From positions 434,001 to 498,000 of the forward strand of contig CAJXKC010000001.1 of the NCBI GenBank assembly GCA_913055685.1: 64,000 bases of DNA. The letters are read 5' to 3'. Below are positions 48,001 through 55,841 of this stretch, piece by piece. The DNA is from an uncultured Flavobacteriales bacterium (GTDB taxonomy: Bacteria; Bacteroidota; Bacteroidia; Flavobacteriales; Schleiferiaceae). Position 1 is the stretch's first letter; every line of letters begins with the position of its first letter. Below the pieces are notes generated by a model. That model was not told where the DNA came from. It was given only the letters and a program-made list of their open reading frames with translations, and did no database searches. Position numbers and translations under genes: made by a program.

Positions 48001-48260
48001 CTTCATTCGCTTTTATTGCAGGACTAATACCCCTAGTTATAGCCCATGGCCCCGGAGCAATAGGCAACCGCACTATTGGCGCCTCTGCTTTAGGAGGAAT
48101 GCTCTTTGGTACCCTTTTCGGGGTAATTATTGTACCCGGTCTCTACTACATTTTTGGGGGTCTAGCCGAAGGAAAAAGTCTTATTAAGGACGAAGATAAT
48201 AGCCCCTACACCGAGTCCTATGCACCTGAATTAGAAAGCGATAATGATCAAAGCAATTAA
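45066..48260 (+). CDS. Efflux RND transporter permease (HAE1 type, second system)
   Basis: AcrB-like multidrug pump of 1,064 residues. The N-terminal FIHRPVLSISISLVIIFLG, the periplasmic porter domains, and both helix bundles are typical. The proton relay is complete: Asp-Asp in helix 4 (AIGIVVDDAIVVVEAVHAKM) and Lys in helix 10 (VGLLGKNAVLIVEFA). In contrast with the first pump of the window, this one matches the canonical HAE1 pattern. The C-terminus has a short acidic tail. The outer-membrane protein gene follows after three bases. Substrates unknown. Confidence 0.95.
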   Translation: MFKKFIHRPVLSISISLVIIFLGILAINSLPVSQFPSIAPPRVNIFIAYPGASADVLVKSVLVPMEKAINGTPGMKYMTSDATSAGEATIQVVFELGTDPNQAVVSVKNRIEQVTNRLPPLVQREGIIVSRSQPNMLMYVNLFSEAKGADQKFLYNYASVNILPELKRLHGVGQAKVLGSRQYAMRIWLKPDRMRAYNVSTEEIMEALAEQSIIGSPGRIGRSSGKTSQALEYVLTYPGRYNKPEEYENVIIRASSEGEVLHLKDIARVEFGSEFYDIYSNLDNRPSAAITLKQTYGSNASEVIEEVKEKLEEIKTERFPPGMDFEISYDVSGFLDASIDKVIHTLGEAFILVALVVFLFLGDWRSTLIPTLAVPVSLIGTFIFMQAFGLTINLITLFALVLAIGIVVDDAIVVVEAVHAKMHELPNISPYQAVKLVLHEISGAVIAITLLMAAVFVPVAFMSGPVGIFYRQFSITMATAIILSGLVALTLTPVLSAMILKNKHGKERKQNPLEKALSAFDRGFEKLTGKYSQVLKRIVHRRVLTFGILVLFGLGIFGISSNLPSGFIPSEDQGMIYAIIQTPPGSTLERTNEISRQLQEIAEEVEGIQSVSALAGYEVLTEGRGSNAGTCLINLEPWSKRDKTVWEIMEELEEESHQLKGATIEFFQPPAVPGYGAAGGFALRLLDKTNSDDYKAFEKVNEEFMAALAERPELKGLFTFFAANYPQYKIEIDNQAAMQKGVSIGKAMDNLGILIGSTYEQGFIRFGSFYKVYVQAAPEYRRLPEDIMKLYVKNNRDEMVPYSSFMKIVKTQGLNEITRYNMYTSAAINGSPADGYSSGEAIAAIQDVAEKVLPRGYDIDWLGLSKDEVERGNEALYIFFIVLGFVYLVLAAQYESFILPLAVIFSLPAGVFGSFLLLKFMGLANDIYAQVGLVMLVGLLGKNAVLIVEFAVQKNQQGMSVLKSAIEGARVRFRPILMTSFAFIAGLIPLVIAHGPGAIGNRTIGASALGGMLFGTLFGVIIVPGLYYIFGGLAEGKSLIKDEDNSPYTESYAPELESDNDQSN

Positions 48261-48263
48261 AGG

Positions 48264-49694
48264 ATGAAATCAACCTCAATTAGAACCATAGGGCTATTGG
48301 TAATAGCCATTACTTTCCTGACTTCATGCGTGCCCCAAATTCAAACGAAAGTAGCTAAAACCCCTATTCCCGAAACATTTCAAGAATGTTCGGATACGCT
48401 CAATCAAGCCCAAATCAATTGGCGGGATTATTTTAAGGACAGCGCCTTGGTTGCCCTTATAGACACAGCCCTTGGCCATAATCAAGAATTGAGCATTCGG
48501 CTTCAGGAAATGTTGATTTATAAGAATGAGATTGAAGCCCGAAAGGGTGAATACTTACCAAGTGTGAATCTCAAAGCCGGGGCAGGTTTGGATAAAAAAG
48601 CGCGCTATACCCCGCTGGGTGCAAGCGAAGCAAATACAGAAATAGAACCGGGCAAGGCAATGCCGGATCCAGTTCCAGATTTTACCCTCGGAGCTGTTGC
48701 TAGTTGGGAGATCGATATTTGGAACAAACTTCATCAAGCCAATGATGCTGCCGCAGCAGAATACTTAGCTTCAGTTGAAGGTCGTAATTTCATGATTACC
48801 CAGCTTATTACCGAAATCGCTAGTACCTATTACGAGCTTTTAGCCCTCGATAATCAAAAGGAGATTTTACAACGCAATATTCAAATTCAGAGTAATGCCC
48901 TGGAAATCGTAAGGCTTCAAAAGCAAGCTTCAAAAGTGAATGAATTAGCCGTAAAGCGATTTGAAGCTCAAGTTTTTCGCAGTAAATCGATGCTTTTCCA
49001 GCTTAATCAAGCCATTGTTGCCAATGAGAATAAGCTCAATCTAATGATTGGTAAATACCAAAACGGAATTAAGCGTCATAAAGGTAGTATTCTGGATATA
49101 GAAGAGGGCCAGCTCCAATGCGGCGAACCACTTGACCTTCTGGAAAACCGCCCCGACATTAGAGCTGCAGCACAAGAATTACAAGCTGCTAATCTAAAGG
49201 TTAAGGTGGCCAAAGCCGACTTTTACCCCTCCCTCGGGCTAAACAGCGGCCTCGGTTTGCAGGCCTTTAACCCTTCCTACCTTTTGATAGGACCAGAATC
49301 ACTACTCTTTGGACTGGCCGGCGATATCAGCTCCCCTTTAGTTAATCGAAGGGCTCTAAAGGCAAACTATAAAAATGCAGGAGCACTGCAAGTAAAAGCC
49401 GCCTTTGAATATGAGCAAAAAGTGCTCTCGGCTTATCTGGAAGTAAGTACCCAGGTGGCTAAACTCCAGAACTTAAAAGAAGGCTTAGCACTGCGAAGGC
49501 AAGAGGTAGATGCCTTAAACCAATCTGTAAGTATTGTAAACGACCTGTTTAAGTCGGCTCGAGCCGATTATATGGAAGTATTAATGACCCAAAGAGATGC
49601 TTTAGAGTCGAAGTTCGAACTAATCGAAACCAAAAAGGAGCAGCTCATTAGTGAAATCAGATTATACCAAACACTTGGAGGTGGTTGGAGGTGA
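48264..49694 (+). CDS. Efflux outer membrane lipoprotein (NodT/OprM family)
   Basis: Outer-membrane channel of the second pump. The 476-residue protein has a lipoprotein signal (LTSC, acylated C22) and the OprM-type repeats (GEYLPSVNLKAGAGLDKK; LLENRPDIRAAAQELQAANLKVKVAKADFYPSLGLNSGLGL), with LENRPDI being the family hallmark. Ends in a coiled coil (EVLMTQRDALESKFELIETKKEQLISEIRLYQTLGGGW). Third gene of the mfp-rnd-omf operon, with two hairpins after it, the first overlapping its stop codon. Confidence 0.94.
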   Translation: MKSTSIRTIGLLVIAITFLTSCVPQIQTKVAKTPIPETFQECSDTLNQAQINWRDYFKDSALVALIDTALGHNQELSIRLQEMLIYKNEIEARKGEYLPSVNLKAGAGLDKKARYTPLGASEANTEIEPGKAMPDPVPDFTLGAVASWEIDIWNKLHQANDAAAAEYLASVEGRNFMITQLITEIASTYYELLALDNQKEILQRNIQIQSNALEIVRLQKQASKVNELAVKRFEAQVFRSKSMLFQLNQAIVANENKLNLMIGKYQNGIKRHKGSILDIEEGQLQCGEPLDLLENRPDIRAAAQELQAANLKVKVAKADFYPSLGLNSGLGLQAFNPSYLLIGPESLLFGLAGDISSPLVNRRALKANYKNAGALQVKAAFEYEQKVLSAYLEVSTQVAKLQNLKEGLALRRQEVDALNQSVSIVNDLFKSARADYMEVLMTQRDALESKFELIETKKEQLISEIRLYQTLGGGWR

Positions 49695-49716
49695 TTCCTA
49701 TCTGCAGGAATCACCT
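49689..49716 (+). other. 11-bp stem-loop overlapping the efflux operon stop codon
   Basis: AGGTGATTCCT (49689-49699) and AGGAATCACCT (49706-49716), a perfect stem with a 6-base loop, includes the TGA stop (49692-49694) and abuts the following terminator. Confidence 0.7.
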
Positions 49717-49748
49717 AAAGCCCGGCGTCGAATGATGCCGGGCTTTTT
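49717..49748 (+). terminator. Terminator of the second efflux operon
   Basis: Perfect 10-bp GC-rich stem (AAAGCCCGGC / GCCGGGCTTT) with a 10-base loop and T-run. It directly follows another hairpin. Confidence 0.9.
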
Positions 49749-50015
49749 ATTTCCAGCTCTAGGTAAATAAGTCTTCTTTCTTTTTGCATGCAAAGTAGAC
49801 CTTTGCTTCCCGAATAGCTATAACCTGCTTATTCGAGTGGGTATAGAAGCTGAAGTCCCATTAAATGACCGCTAGGAGTGGACACCCACATTATACCTCG
49901 ATCAAAGAATCTACGGCCATAGGGTATGGACCATCGCCGTAGGAATAGCGCATTATCTTTAGCCAGCGCGAACAATATCCTCTCTAAGTCTTTATTTTGT
50001 GAAAAATTACACTTT
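49749..50015. other. Gap before mutS2 with inverted repeats
   Basis: About 270 bases without a confident gene. CTACGGC (49911-49917) and GCCGTAG (49936-49942) enclose further small palindromes (CATA-GGG-TATG). GTGG-ACAC-CCAC lies just upstream. A frame open from 49926 joins mutS2 but its first 30 residues are unlike the family. Possible structured leader; no tRNA or riboswitch pattern is recognised. Confidence 0.35.
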
Positions 50016-52325
50016 TTGCAACTCTATCCCCCTGACTTAGCACAGGCGCTCGACTTTGAATTCATCCGCAAGGAGCTGGCTCGCTTTTGCTCTAACCTCA
50101 GAACAAAAGAACAAGCCTTAAGGCTATTGCCTATAAGCAATGCCTCAGAATTGGCAGAAAGCATTGCTCAAAGTGATCAAATTTTAGCCCTTCTCCTTTC
50201 CGAGGAAAGTTTTCCCACCGCAGAGTTCCCTAGCTTGGATAGCTTTCTATCGAAGCTAAGTGTTAAAGGCCATGCCTTAAGGGAGGAACAGTTCGTCGAT
50301 ATTCGTACCACGGTGCTTAACTATAAACACTTGGAGCGATTTATCAGCACCAAAAAAGAGCGCCTACCGGCTCTTTGGGAAAGGGTTCAGTTTTTACCCT
50401 CTGAAAAGTTTATCACTGAAGAGATTGATCGCGTTTTGGATGAAAGAGGAATCGTGCGCTCCAATGCCTCACCGGAACTCAACCGAATACGGCGCGATCT
50501 GGTTCGGAAACGAGCCTCGGCCGACCGCATCTTTAATCGGGTATTAAAGAAGTGGCGGGATAAAGGCTATGTCGCAGACTTTGATGAAACTGTTTCCGAA
50601 GACCGGCGGGTCTTAGCTATTCAATCGAGTTTTAAAGGCCAAGTGCAGGGGATTTTACACGGTAGCTCCAATCGACACAGTATTGCCTTCATAGAACCGG
50701 GGGAGACAGTCGAAATAAACAATGAAATTGCCGAGTTACTGGAAGGGGAAAAAGAAGAAATCAAGCGCATCATGCGAGAGCTCACTACCCTGCTCTCGCC
50801 CTATCGAGAGCACTTAGAGGCAGTAAGCGAAACCCTTATTTGGCTTGACTTCTGTCGGGCTAAAGCCTTATTCGCCCAGCGAGAAGAAGCCTGTTACCCC
50901 GAAATTCTTAGTGAGAAAAAACTCTACCTGAAAGAAGCCTTTAACCCGGTACTAAGGCATTTCAATAAGGAAAAGAACAAAGAAACCGTCGCGCTTAATT
51001 TAGAGCTAAATGCCCGGCAACGCCTTTTGGTAATTAGTGGTCCAAATGCGGGGGGTAAATCTCTTTCTCTTAAAACGGTAGGACTCCTTCAAATTATGTT
51101 GCAATGCGGTTTAGCGGTGCCAGTTCACCCTGAGTCCAAGTTTTGCTTATTTGAACAACTTCTTGGCGATATCGGCGATGCGCAAAGCATCGAAAACGAA
51201 TTGAGTACTTATAGCTCCAAACTGCAGAAAATGGAGCACTTTTTAACCTATACCGACTCCAGCACGCTTTTACTTATTGATGAATTTGGATCGGGTTCTG
51301 ATCCCGAATTGGGCTCTGCTCTAGCTCAAGTATTTCTAGAGCGCCTTAATGCCTATGGTGCCTATGGGATTATGACCACCCACTTCAATGCCATTAAAGC
51401 TCTGGCCGCCGAAACAGCAGGAGTTATAAATGGTGCCATGCTCTTCGAGCAAAAGACTTTTAACCCACGTTATGAACTACAGATTGGTCAGCCAGGGAGC
51501 TCCTACACTTTCGAAGTAGCGCAAAGGAGCGGAATACCCAAGCATATTATCGAAGACGCTAGAGGCCGAGTACAACAAAACACCCTTGAGGTAGATAAAC
51601 TTTTGGTTCAGATTCAACAGGATAAGGTAGCCATAGAAAAGGTAAGGGCTGCGCAGGAAGAGGAGCTTCAAAAATTAAGAAAGCTCGAAAAGCAACAAGA
51701 GGAACGCATTGCGAAACTGGAGGAAAAAGTACAGAAGCATAGTAGGCTTAATGAGGAACAAGACCGACTAATGTATTGGGGTCAGCGTTTCAATAAACTG
51801 ATTGAGTCTTGGATGGACCAAAAAGGTCAAAAAGACAAAAAGGAAATTGTGGCGCGCTTTATTGCTATGCTCAATCAACGCTCAGGCGAAGTTCAAAAGG
51901 AAGAAGGCAAAAGCCATCGTAAAGAGGTGAAGCAGCATCACCAGAAATTGGATAAATACCTCAAAGAGGAGGTGGCAATTGGCATGGAAATCCGAATGGT
52001 CGACTCTGGAATCAAAGGTCAGATTCTCGAAAAACGCGGCGATAAGTTTTTGGTCGCTCTCGGTGGAAATATGACCAGTTTAATGGAAAGGGAAAAATTC
52101 GTGCGCGCCGATGCGGATTTAGGCGCTAAGCCAAAACGAAAAAAGCGAAACAAAAACTTTAGTAAAAAAGCCGGAAACTCCGAAAAGCAAGGGCCAAAAG
52201 CAAAGCAAGAAGAAAAGAAAAAAGCACGGTCTGAGGAGAGCGAACAAACTAAAGAGCAGAATCCCCATCCGCCGAAAGGCCAAAAAACCAAAGGTAGGAA
52301 AGGGCATAGACCAGTAAATCAATAG
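50016..52325 (+). CDS. mutS2: MutS2-like ATPase without Smr domain
   Basis: DNA- or ribosome-associated ATPase of the MutS2 family. The protein, about 769 residues, has the core and clamp helices, then the ATPase with Walker A SGPNAGGKSLSLKT (about 340) and Walker B LLIDEFGSGSDPELG (about 418), followed by a long coiled coil and an SH3-like segment (AIGMEIRMVDSGIKGQILEKRGDKFLVALG). Typical MutS2 ends in an Smr endonuclease domain. Here it is missing and about 80 Lys/Glu/Gln-rich residues follow instead. Start chosen at TTG 50016 (LQLYPPDLAQALDFEFI) because the upstream 30 residues do not resemble the family. Family assignment firm, start uncertain. Confidence 0.9.
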   Translation: MQLYPPDLAQALDFEFIRKELARFCSNLRTKEQALRLLPISNASELAESIAQSDQILALLLSEESFPTAEFPSLDSFLSKLSVKGHALREEQFVDIRTTVLNYKHLERFISTKKERLPALWERVQFLPSEKFITEEIDRVLDERGIVRSNASPELNRIRRDLVRKRASADRIFNRVLKKWRDKGYVADFDETVSEDRRVLAIQSSFKGQVQGILHGSSNRHSIAFIEPGETVEINNEIAELLEGEKEEIKRIMRELTTLLSPYREHLEAVSETLIWLDFCRAKALFAQREEACYPEILSEKKLYLKEAFNPVLRHFNKEKNKETVALNLELNARQRLLVISGPNAGGKSLSLKTVGLLQIMLQCGLAVPVHPESKFCLFEQLLGDIGDAQSIENELSTYSSKLQKMEHFLTYTDSSTLLLIDEFGSGSDPELGSALAQVFLERLNAYGAYGIMTTHFNAIKALAAETAGVINGAMLFEQKTFNPRYELQIGQPGSSYTFEVAQRSGIPKHIIEDARGRVQQNTLEVDKLLVQIQQDKVAIEKVRAAQEEELQKLRKLEKQQEERIAKLEEKVQKHSRLNEEQDRLMYWGQRFNKLIESWMDQKGQKDKKEIVARFIAMLNQRSGEVQKEEGKSHRKEVKQHHQKLDKYLKEEVAIGMEIRMVDSGIKGQILEKRGDKFLVALGGNMTSLMEREKFVRADADLGAKPKRKKRNKNFSKKAGNSEKQGPKAKQEEKKKARSEESEQTKEQNPHPPKGQKTKGRKGHRPVNQ

Positions 52326-52428
52326 CCCAAAGCCCAGCAAGGCTCCAGCAAAAAAGAGGACGATACCAAGACAAAGTCTTAGATCGCGGGGCAATCCTTA
52401 CATTTGGGCTTCAAAGCAAAAAACACCT

Positions 52429-53832
52429 ATGGAAGAAGTAGTATCCGACATTCCTTTAATCACCAACGATGCTGTGGTCTTTGGTATTTTAATGGCCTTA
52501 CTCTTGGCCATTTTTCGCACCAGCGAAATGCCTGCCTTTAAAAAGTTTTATACCATTATTCCTACCCTGCTGCTCTGCTATTTCTTACCCTCCCTTTTTA
52601 GCACCCTAGGAATAATCTCTCCGCATTGGATTGATGTGGCCGCGGCCAAGCAATTCTTAATGGAGCAAGGCTATGCTATGGGAGACATCAACAGCTTTAA
52701 AGCTTTTAAAAACTTTGTGATTAATGAGGAAATCGACCGTCATCTGATCGAACCCTTTATGGGAAAATCGCAGCTGTACTTCGTTGCCTCTCGTTATCTA
52801 TTACCGGCGAGTTTAATCTTACTTACCCTGAGTATAAACCTCAAAGAAGTCTTTCAGCTAGGGCCCAAAGCCTTAATCATGTTCTTTACCGGTACAGTAG
52901 GGGTTGTTTTAGGCGGACCATTGGCCATTCTTCTATTTAGCGCTATTGCACCAGATGTAGTTGGCGTGGGAACCGATGAAATTTGGCGCGGTATGACCAC
53001 CATTGCTGGTTCTTGGATTGGTGGAGGAGCAAATCAGGCTGCAATGTTCGAAATCTTTGGAGAGAATGGTCAGATTTCAGGTAAGATTTACTCGGTGATG
53101 ATTACCGTAGACATTATTGTCGCCGAAATTTGGATGGCCTTTCTATTATTAGGAGTTGGTAAGTCGGATAGTATCGACAAGTTCTTTAAGGCGGATGCCC
53201 GTGCCGTAACCAGCCTTAAAGATCATATGCAAGAGTTTTCACAAAAAATTGCCCGTATTGCCAGCTTTGTGGATCTCACCGTAATTTTAGGTATCGCCTT
53301 TGGCGCAACCGGTTTGGCCCATTTACTAGCCGATACCATTGCCCCAGCGATTAGTGAGCATGCTCCCTATTTAGCAGAGCGTTTTAGTTTAGGCTCTGGT
53401 TTCTTCTGGCTTATCGTAATTGCCACCACGGTTGGTATAATCTTATCCTTCACTAAGGTTCGGAATTATGAAGGAGCGGGTGCCTCCAAAATAGGCAGCG
53501 TGTTTATTTACATTCTAGTAGTAACCATTGGCATGAAGATGAATATCCTGGGCATCTTTGAAAACCCGGGTCTCTTCTTGGTGGGTTTAACCTGGATGGC
53601 CTTCCACGTGGGTTTACTCTTTGTGATTGGGAAAATAATTAAAGCCCCATTCTTCTTCTTAGCGGTAGGCTCAAAGGCCAATATTGGTGGTGCTGCGTCA
53701 GCACCGGTAGTAGCCGCAGCCTTCCACCCAAGCTTGGCTCCGGTTGGTGTATTACTGGCTGTACTAGGTTATGCCTTGGGAACTTATGGCGCTTATATAT
53801 GTGGAATTTTAATGCAAATGGCAGCCGGATGA
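52429..53832 (+). CDS. DUF819 family membrane protein
   Basis: A 467-residue polytopic membrane protein with about ten to twelve helices. The glycine-rich segment (AGSWIGGGANQAAM) and the repeated pattern near the end (VGSKANIGGAASAPVVAAAF) match the DUF819 family (YjcL-like), which has an inverted-repeat fold related to anion or amino-acid transporters. Substrate unknown. Its last four bases overlap the start of the M28 peptidase (ATGA), so the two are likely translated together, perhaps peptide breakdown plus uptake of the product (inference). Confidence 0.85.
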   Translation: MEEVVSDIPLITNDAVVFGILMALLLAIFRTSEMPAFKKFYTIIPTLLLCYFLPSLFSTLGIISPHWIDVAAAKQFLMEQGYAMGDINSFKAFKNFVINEEIDRHLIEPFMGKSQLYFVASRYLLPASLILLTLSINLKEVFQLGPKALIMFFTGTVGVVLGGPLAILLFSAIAPDVVGVGTDEIWRGMTTIAGSWIGGGANQAAMFEIFGENGQISGKIYSVMITVDIIVAEIWMAFLLLGVGKSDSIDKFFKADARAVTSLKDHMQEFSQKIARIASFVDLTVILGIAFGATGLAHLLADTIAPAISEHAPYLAERFSLGSGFFWLIVIATTVGIILSFTKVRNYEGAGASKIGSVFIYILVVTIGMKMNILGIFENPGLFLVGLTWMAFHVGLLFVIGKIIKAPFFFLAVGSKANIGGAASAPVVAAAFHPSLAPVGVLLAVLGYALGTYGAYICGILMQMAAG

Positions 53833-55205
53833 TAAAATACTTTAGTGCGCTTCTAATTGGATTTGGAAGCATTGGCCTCGTAAAGGCCCAAAACGACAGC
53901 ACCGCCGAAAGTATCCGTGAGATTTACAATCTAGCCCTTAATGAACAACAAGGCTACAAATGGCTGGGAGAGCTCTGTGGCTTAGGTCCTCGCTTTGCAG
54001 GGAGTGAACAAGCTACTTCTTCCCTTCTTTACTTTAAAGCTAAGCTTGATTCGATGGGCTTTAAAACCAGTTTGCAAGCGGTAAAAGTGCCCCATTGGGT
54101 GCGCGGATCGCAAGAAAAAGCCTGGATAGTTGAAGGAATTGATGAAACCGAAATGGCCATCACGGCCTTAGGTGGGTCCATAGCCACTCCTGCCGGAGGA
54201 CTTCAGGCTCAAGTGGTGGAAATCCCCAGTTTTGAAGCCCTTGACACGCTAGATCTAGAGGGGAAAATCGCCTTTTACAATATTCCCATGGACCCCACCT
54301 ATATTAACACCGGCTTTGCCTATGGTTCGGCGGTGAAACAACGCTGGGGTGGAACTATTGAAGCGGCCAAGAAAGGAGCGATTGGTGTGGTTATACGCAG
54401 TTTATCGAGCAGCATTAATAAATACCCGCATACCGGTAGTATGCGCTATGCACCCGATGTTAAAAAAATCCCTTCGGGCGCTTTGAGCACTTATGATGCC
54501 GAGCTTTTGCATCGTAGCTTGAAAGAAAACCCAGACCTATTAGTGAAATTTCAAATTAATAGTGAATGGCTGGACTCTAATTACAGCTACAATCTAATCG
54601 CGGACTTGCCCGGCAGCGAAAGACCTGAGGAAATCATCTTGGTCTCCGGACATATCGACTCTTGGGAGCTGGGTACCGGTGCTCATGATGATGGCGCTGG
54701 TAGCATGCATGCCTTGGAGTCCCTTCATCTATTAAAAAAACTAAATTACCCGATTAAGCGAACCTTGCGCTTAGTGTGGTATATGAACGAAGAGTTTGGT
54801 TTAAGCGGAGCTAAAGTATATGCCCGTAATGCTAAGAACATGGAAATGCGCCACGTGATTGCGATGGAAAGCGATGGGGGTGGCTTTACCCCCAAAGGGA
54901 TTAGCATGCAAACTAGTCCAGAGATGGTGGAACGCATTAAGGGCTACCGAAAACTTCTAGAACCTTATGGCATCTATCAGTTCTCCAGTGGCGGCTCAGG
55001 GGCCGATATTGGTCAGCTGCAAAGTGACGACATTGTACTTATTGGGCTAAGACCAGATAGCCATCGCTATTTTGAGGTGCATCATTCTGCTCTAGATACC
55101 TTTGAATCGGTAAACCCACGTGAGTTCACCATGGGATCGGCCACTTTAGCCAGCCTAATTTGGCTCTTAGACCGTGATAATGTGTGCTTTAACTGCGGTG
55201 GTTAG
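53829..55205 (+). CDS. M28 family metallopeptidase (carboxypeptidase Q-like)
   Basis: Exported zinc exopeptidase of 458 residues. Signal peptide MIKYFSALLIGFGSIGLVKA (1-20), a PA-like insert, then the catalytic domain with the metal ligands in HIDSWELGTGAHDDGAGSM (His, Asp), the Glu pair in MNEEFGLSGAKVY, an Asp in IAMESDGGG and a terminal His in VHHSALDTFE. Most similar in layout to plasma glutamate carboxypeptidase. Releases amino acids from peptides outside the cytoplasm. The longer frame from 53799 overlaps DUF819 and lacks a signal. Confidence 0.92.
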   Translation: MIKYFSALLIGFGSIGLVKAQNDSTAESIREIYNLALNEQQGYKWLGELCGLGPRFAGSEQATSSLLYFKAKLDSMGFKTSLQAVKVPHWVRGSQEKAWIVEGIDETEMAITALGGSIATPAGGLQAQVVEIPSFEALDTLDLEGKIAFYNIPMDPTYINTGFAYGSAVKQRWGGTIEAAKKGAIGVVIRSLSSSINKYPHTGSMRYAPDVKKIPSGALSTYDAELLHRSLKENPDLLVKFQINSEWLDSNYSYNLIADLPGSERPEEIILVSGHIDSWELGTGAHDDGAGSMHALESLHLLKKLNYPIKRTLRLVWYMNEEFGLSGAKVYARNAKNMEMRHVIAMESDGGGFTPKGISMQTSPEMVERIKGYRKLLEPYGIYQFSSGGSGADIGQLQSDDIVLIGLRPDSHRYFEVHHSALDTFESVNPREFTMGSATLASLIWLLDRDNVCFNCGG

Positions 55206-55667
55206 AAATTATTCTCCTTGATTATCAGGAACTTATAAAATATTTGCGGTTTTTTTTAAATCAGCGTGAACCAAGGCCTTCATCTCTAGTTATTTATGTC
55301 AGGTTAAGGTTTGGTTAATTGTTTTGATTTAGTTTGAAACAAGAGGGGAAGTATCTAAAGCTTCCCCTTTCTTTTTGACTAAAACTTTCTTTTTAAGCAA
55401 AATCACCTACAAAACCGGCATCACATTGCACCCAATGCTCATTCATTAAAAATTCCAAGCTTTCTTTGGTAAATCCCTGAGACAGCGACGGCTAGTAAAA
55501 ACTAATTATTCGCAGGCAATAATTCGCCTGTTTATAAGTTGTTAATAAGTGTGTCGCTTTTTCTTAGGTCTGGCGCGGAATACAGGCTAATTGACTGTAA
55601 AATAGCTCTTTGCCCTTGTTTTATTGAATCACACTTTTTACCTTGGGTTCATCAAAATGAGGGGAAA
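55206..55667. other. Long intergenic region, possible gene remnant
   Basis: About 460 bases. It holds a terminator at 55344-55376, a 32-codon minus-strand open frame ending at 55393 with protein-like composition (ESLEFLMNEHWVQCD... part) but no start codon, a TGTTAATAA (55540-55548) that resembles a DnaA box, and short repeats of ATTCGC. I see no tRNA or confident gene. Confidence 0.4.
55344..55376 (+). terminator. Intrinsic terminator downstream of the M28 gene
   Basis: AGGGGAAG / CTTCCCCT (8 bp) with a 9-base loop and T-rich tail, 138 bases past the peptidase stop. The unusual distance leaves room for an RNA of its own. Confidence 0.75.
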
Positions 55668-55841
55668 ATGGGAATACTAAACAAAATCTTTCTTTCGAGT
55701 GGGGACTCGAAATGTGAGGGCCGAATTCGACTAATTAATAATCGACATTCAGCACCAGCGATTACTTATAATCGCCGCACTTTATTCAAAGAGTTTAATT
55801 ATCGCTTCCGAGTTTTAGAACTCAATTCAGTAGCGAGCTAA
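55668..55841 (+). CDS. Possible small basic protein (57 residues)
   Basis: A frame from ATG 55668 to TAA, preceded by GAGGGG five bases ahead of the start (SD-like, rare in this genome) and a TACCTTGG -7-like box about 30 bases upstream. The product would be basic (GRIRLINNRHSAPAITYNRR) with no signal peptide or helix pattern that I recognise. Its last 15 bases overlap the convergent dehydrogenase gene. Codon use is plausible but not decisive. Confidence 0.3.
   Translation: MGILNKIFLSSGDSKCEGRIRLINNRHSAPAITYNRRTLFKEFNYRFRVLELNSVAS

Noticed and set aside
51477-51671. Frames on the opposite strand of large genes (mutS2, RND, lepA and others) as genes
   Set aside because: They overlap genes with clear family motifs, lack promoters or start contexts and are expected by chance on the complementary strand.
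55520-55560. Replication origin near TGTTAATAA
   Set aside because: A single DnaA-like box, no cluster, and no dnaA, gyrB or other origin-linked genes nearby.
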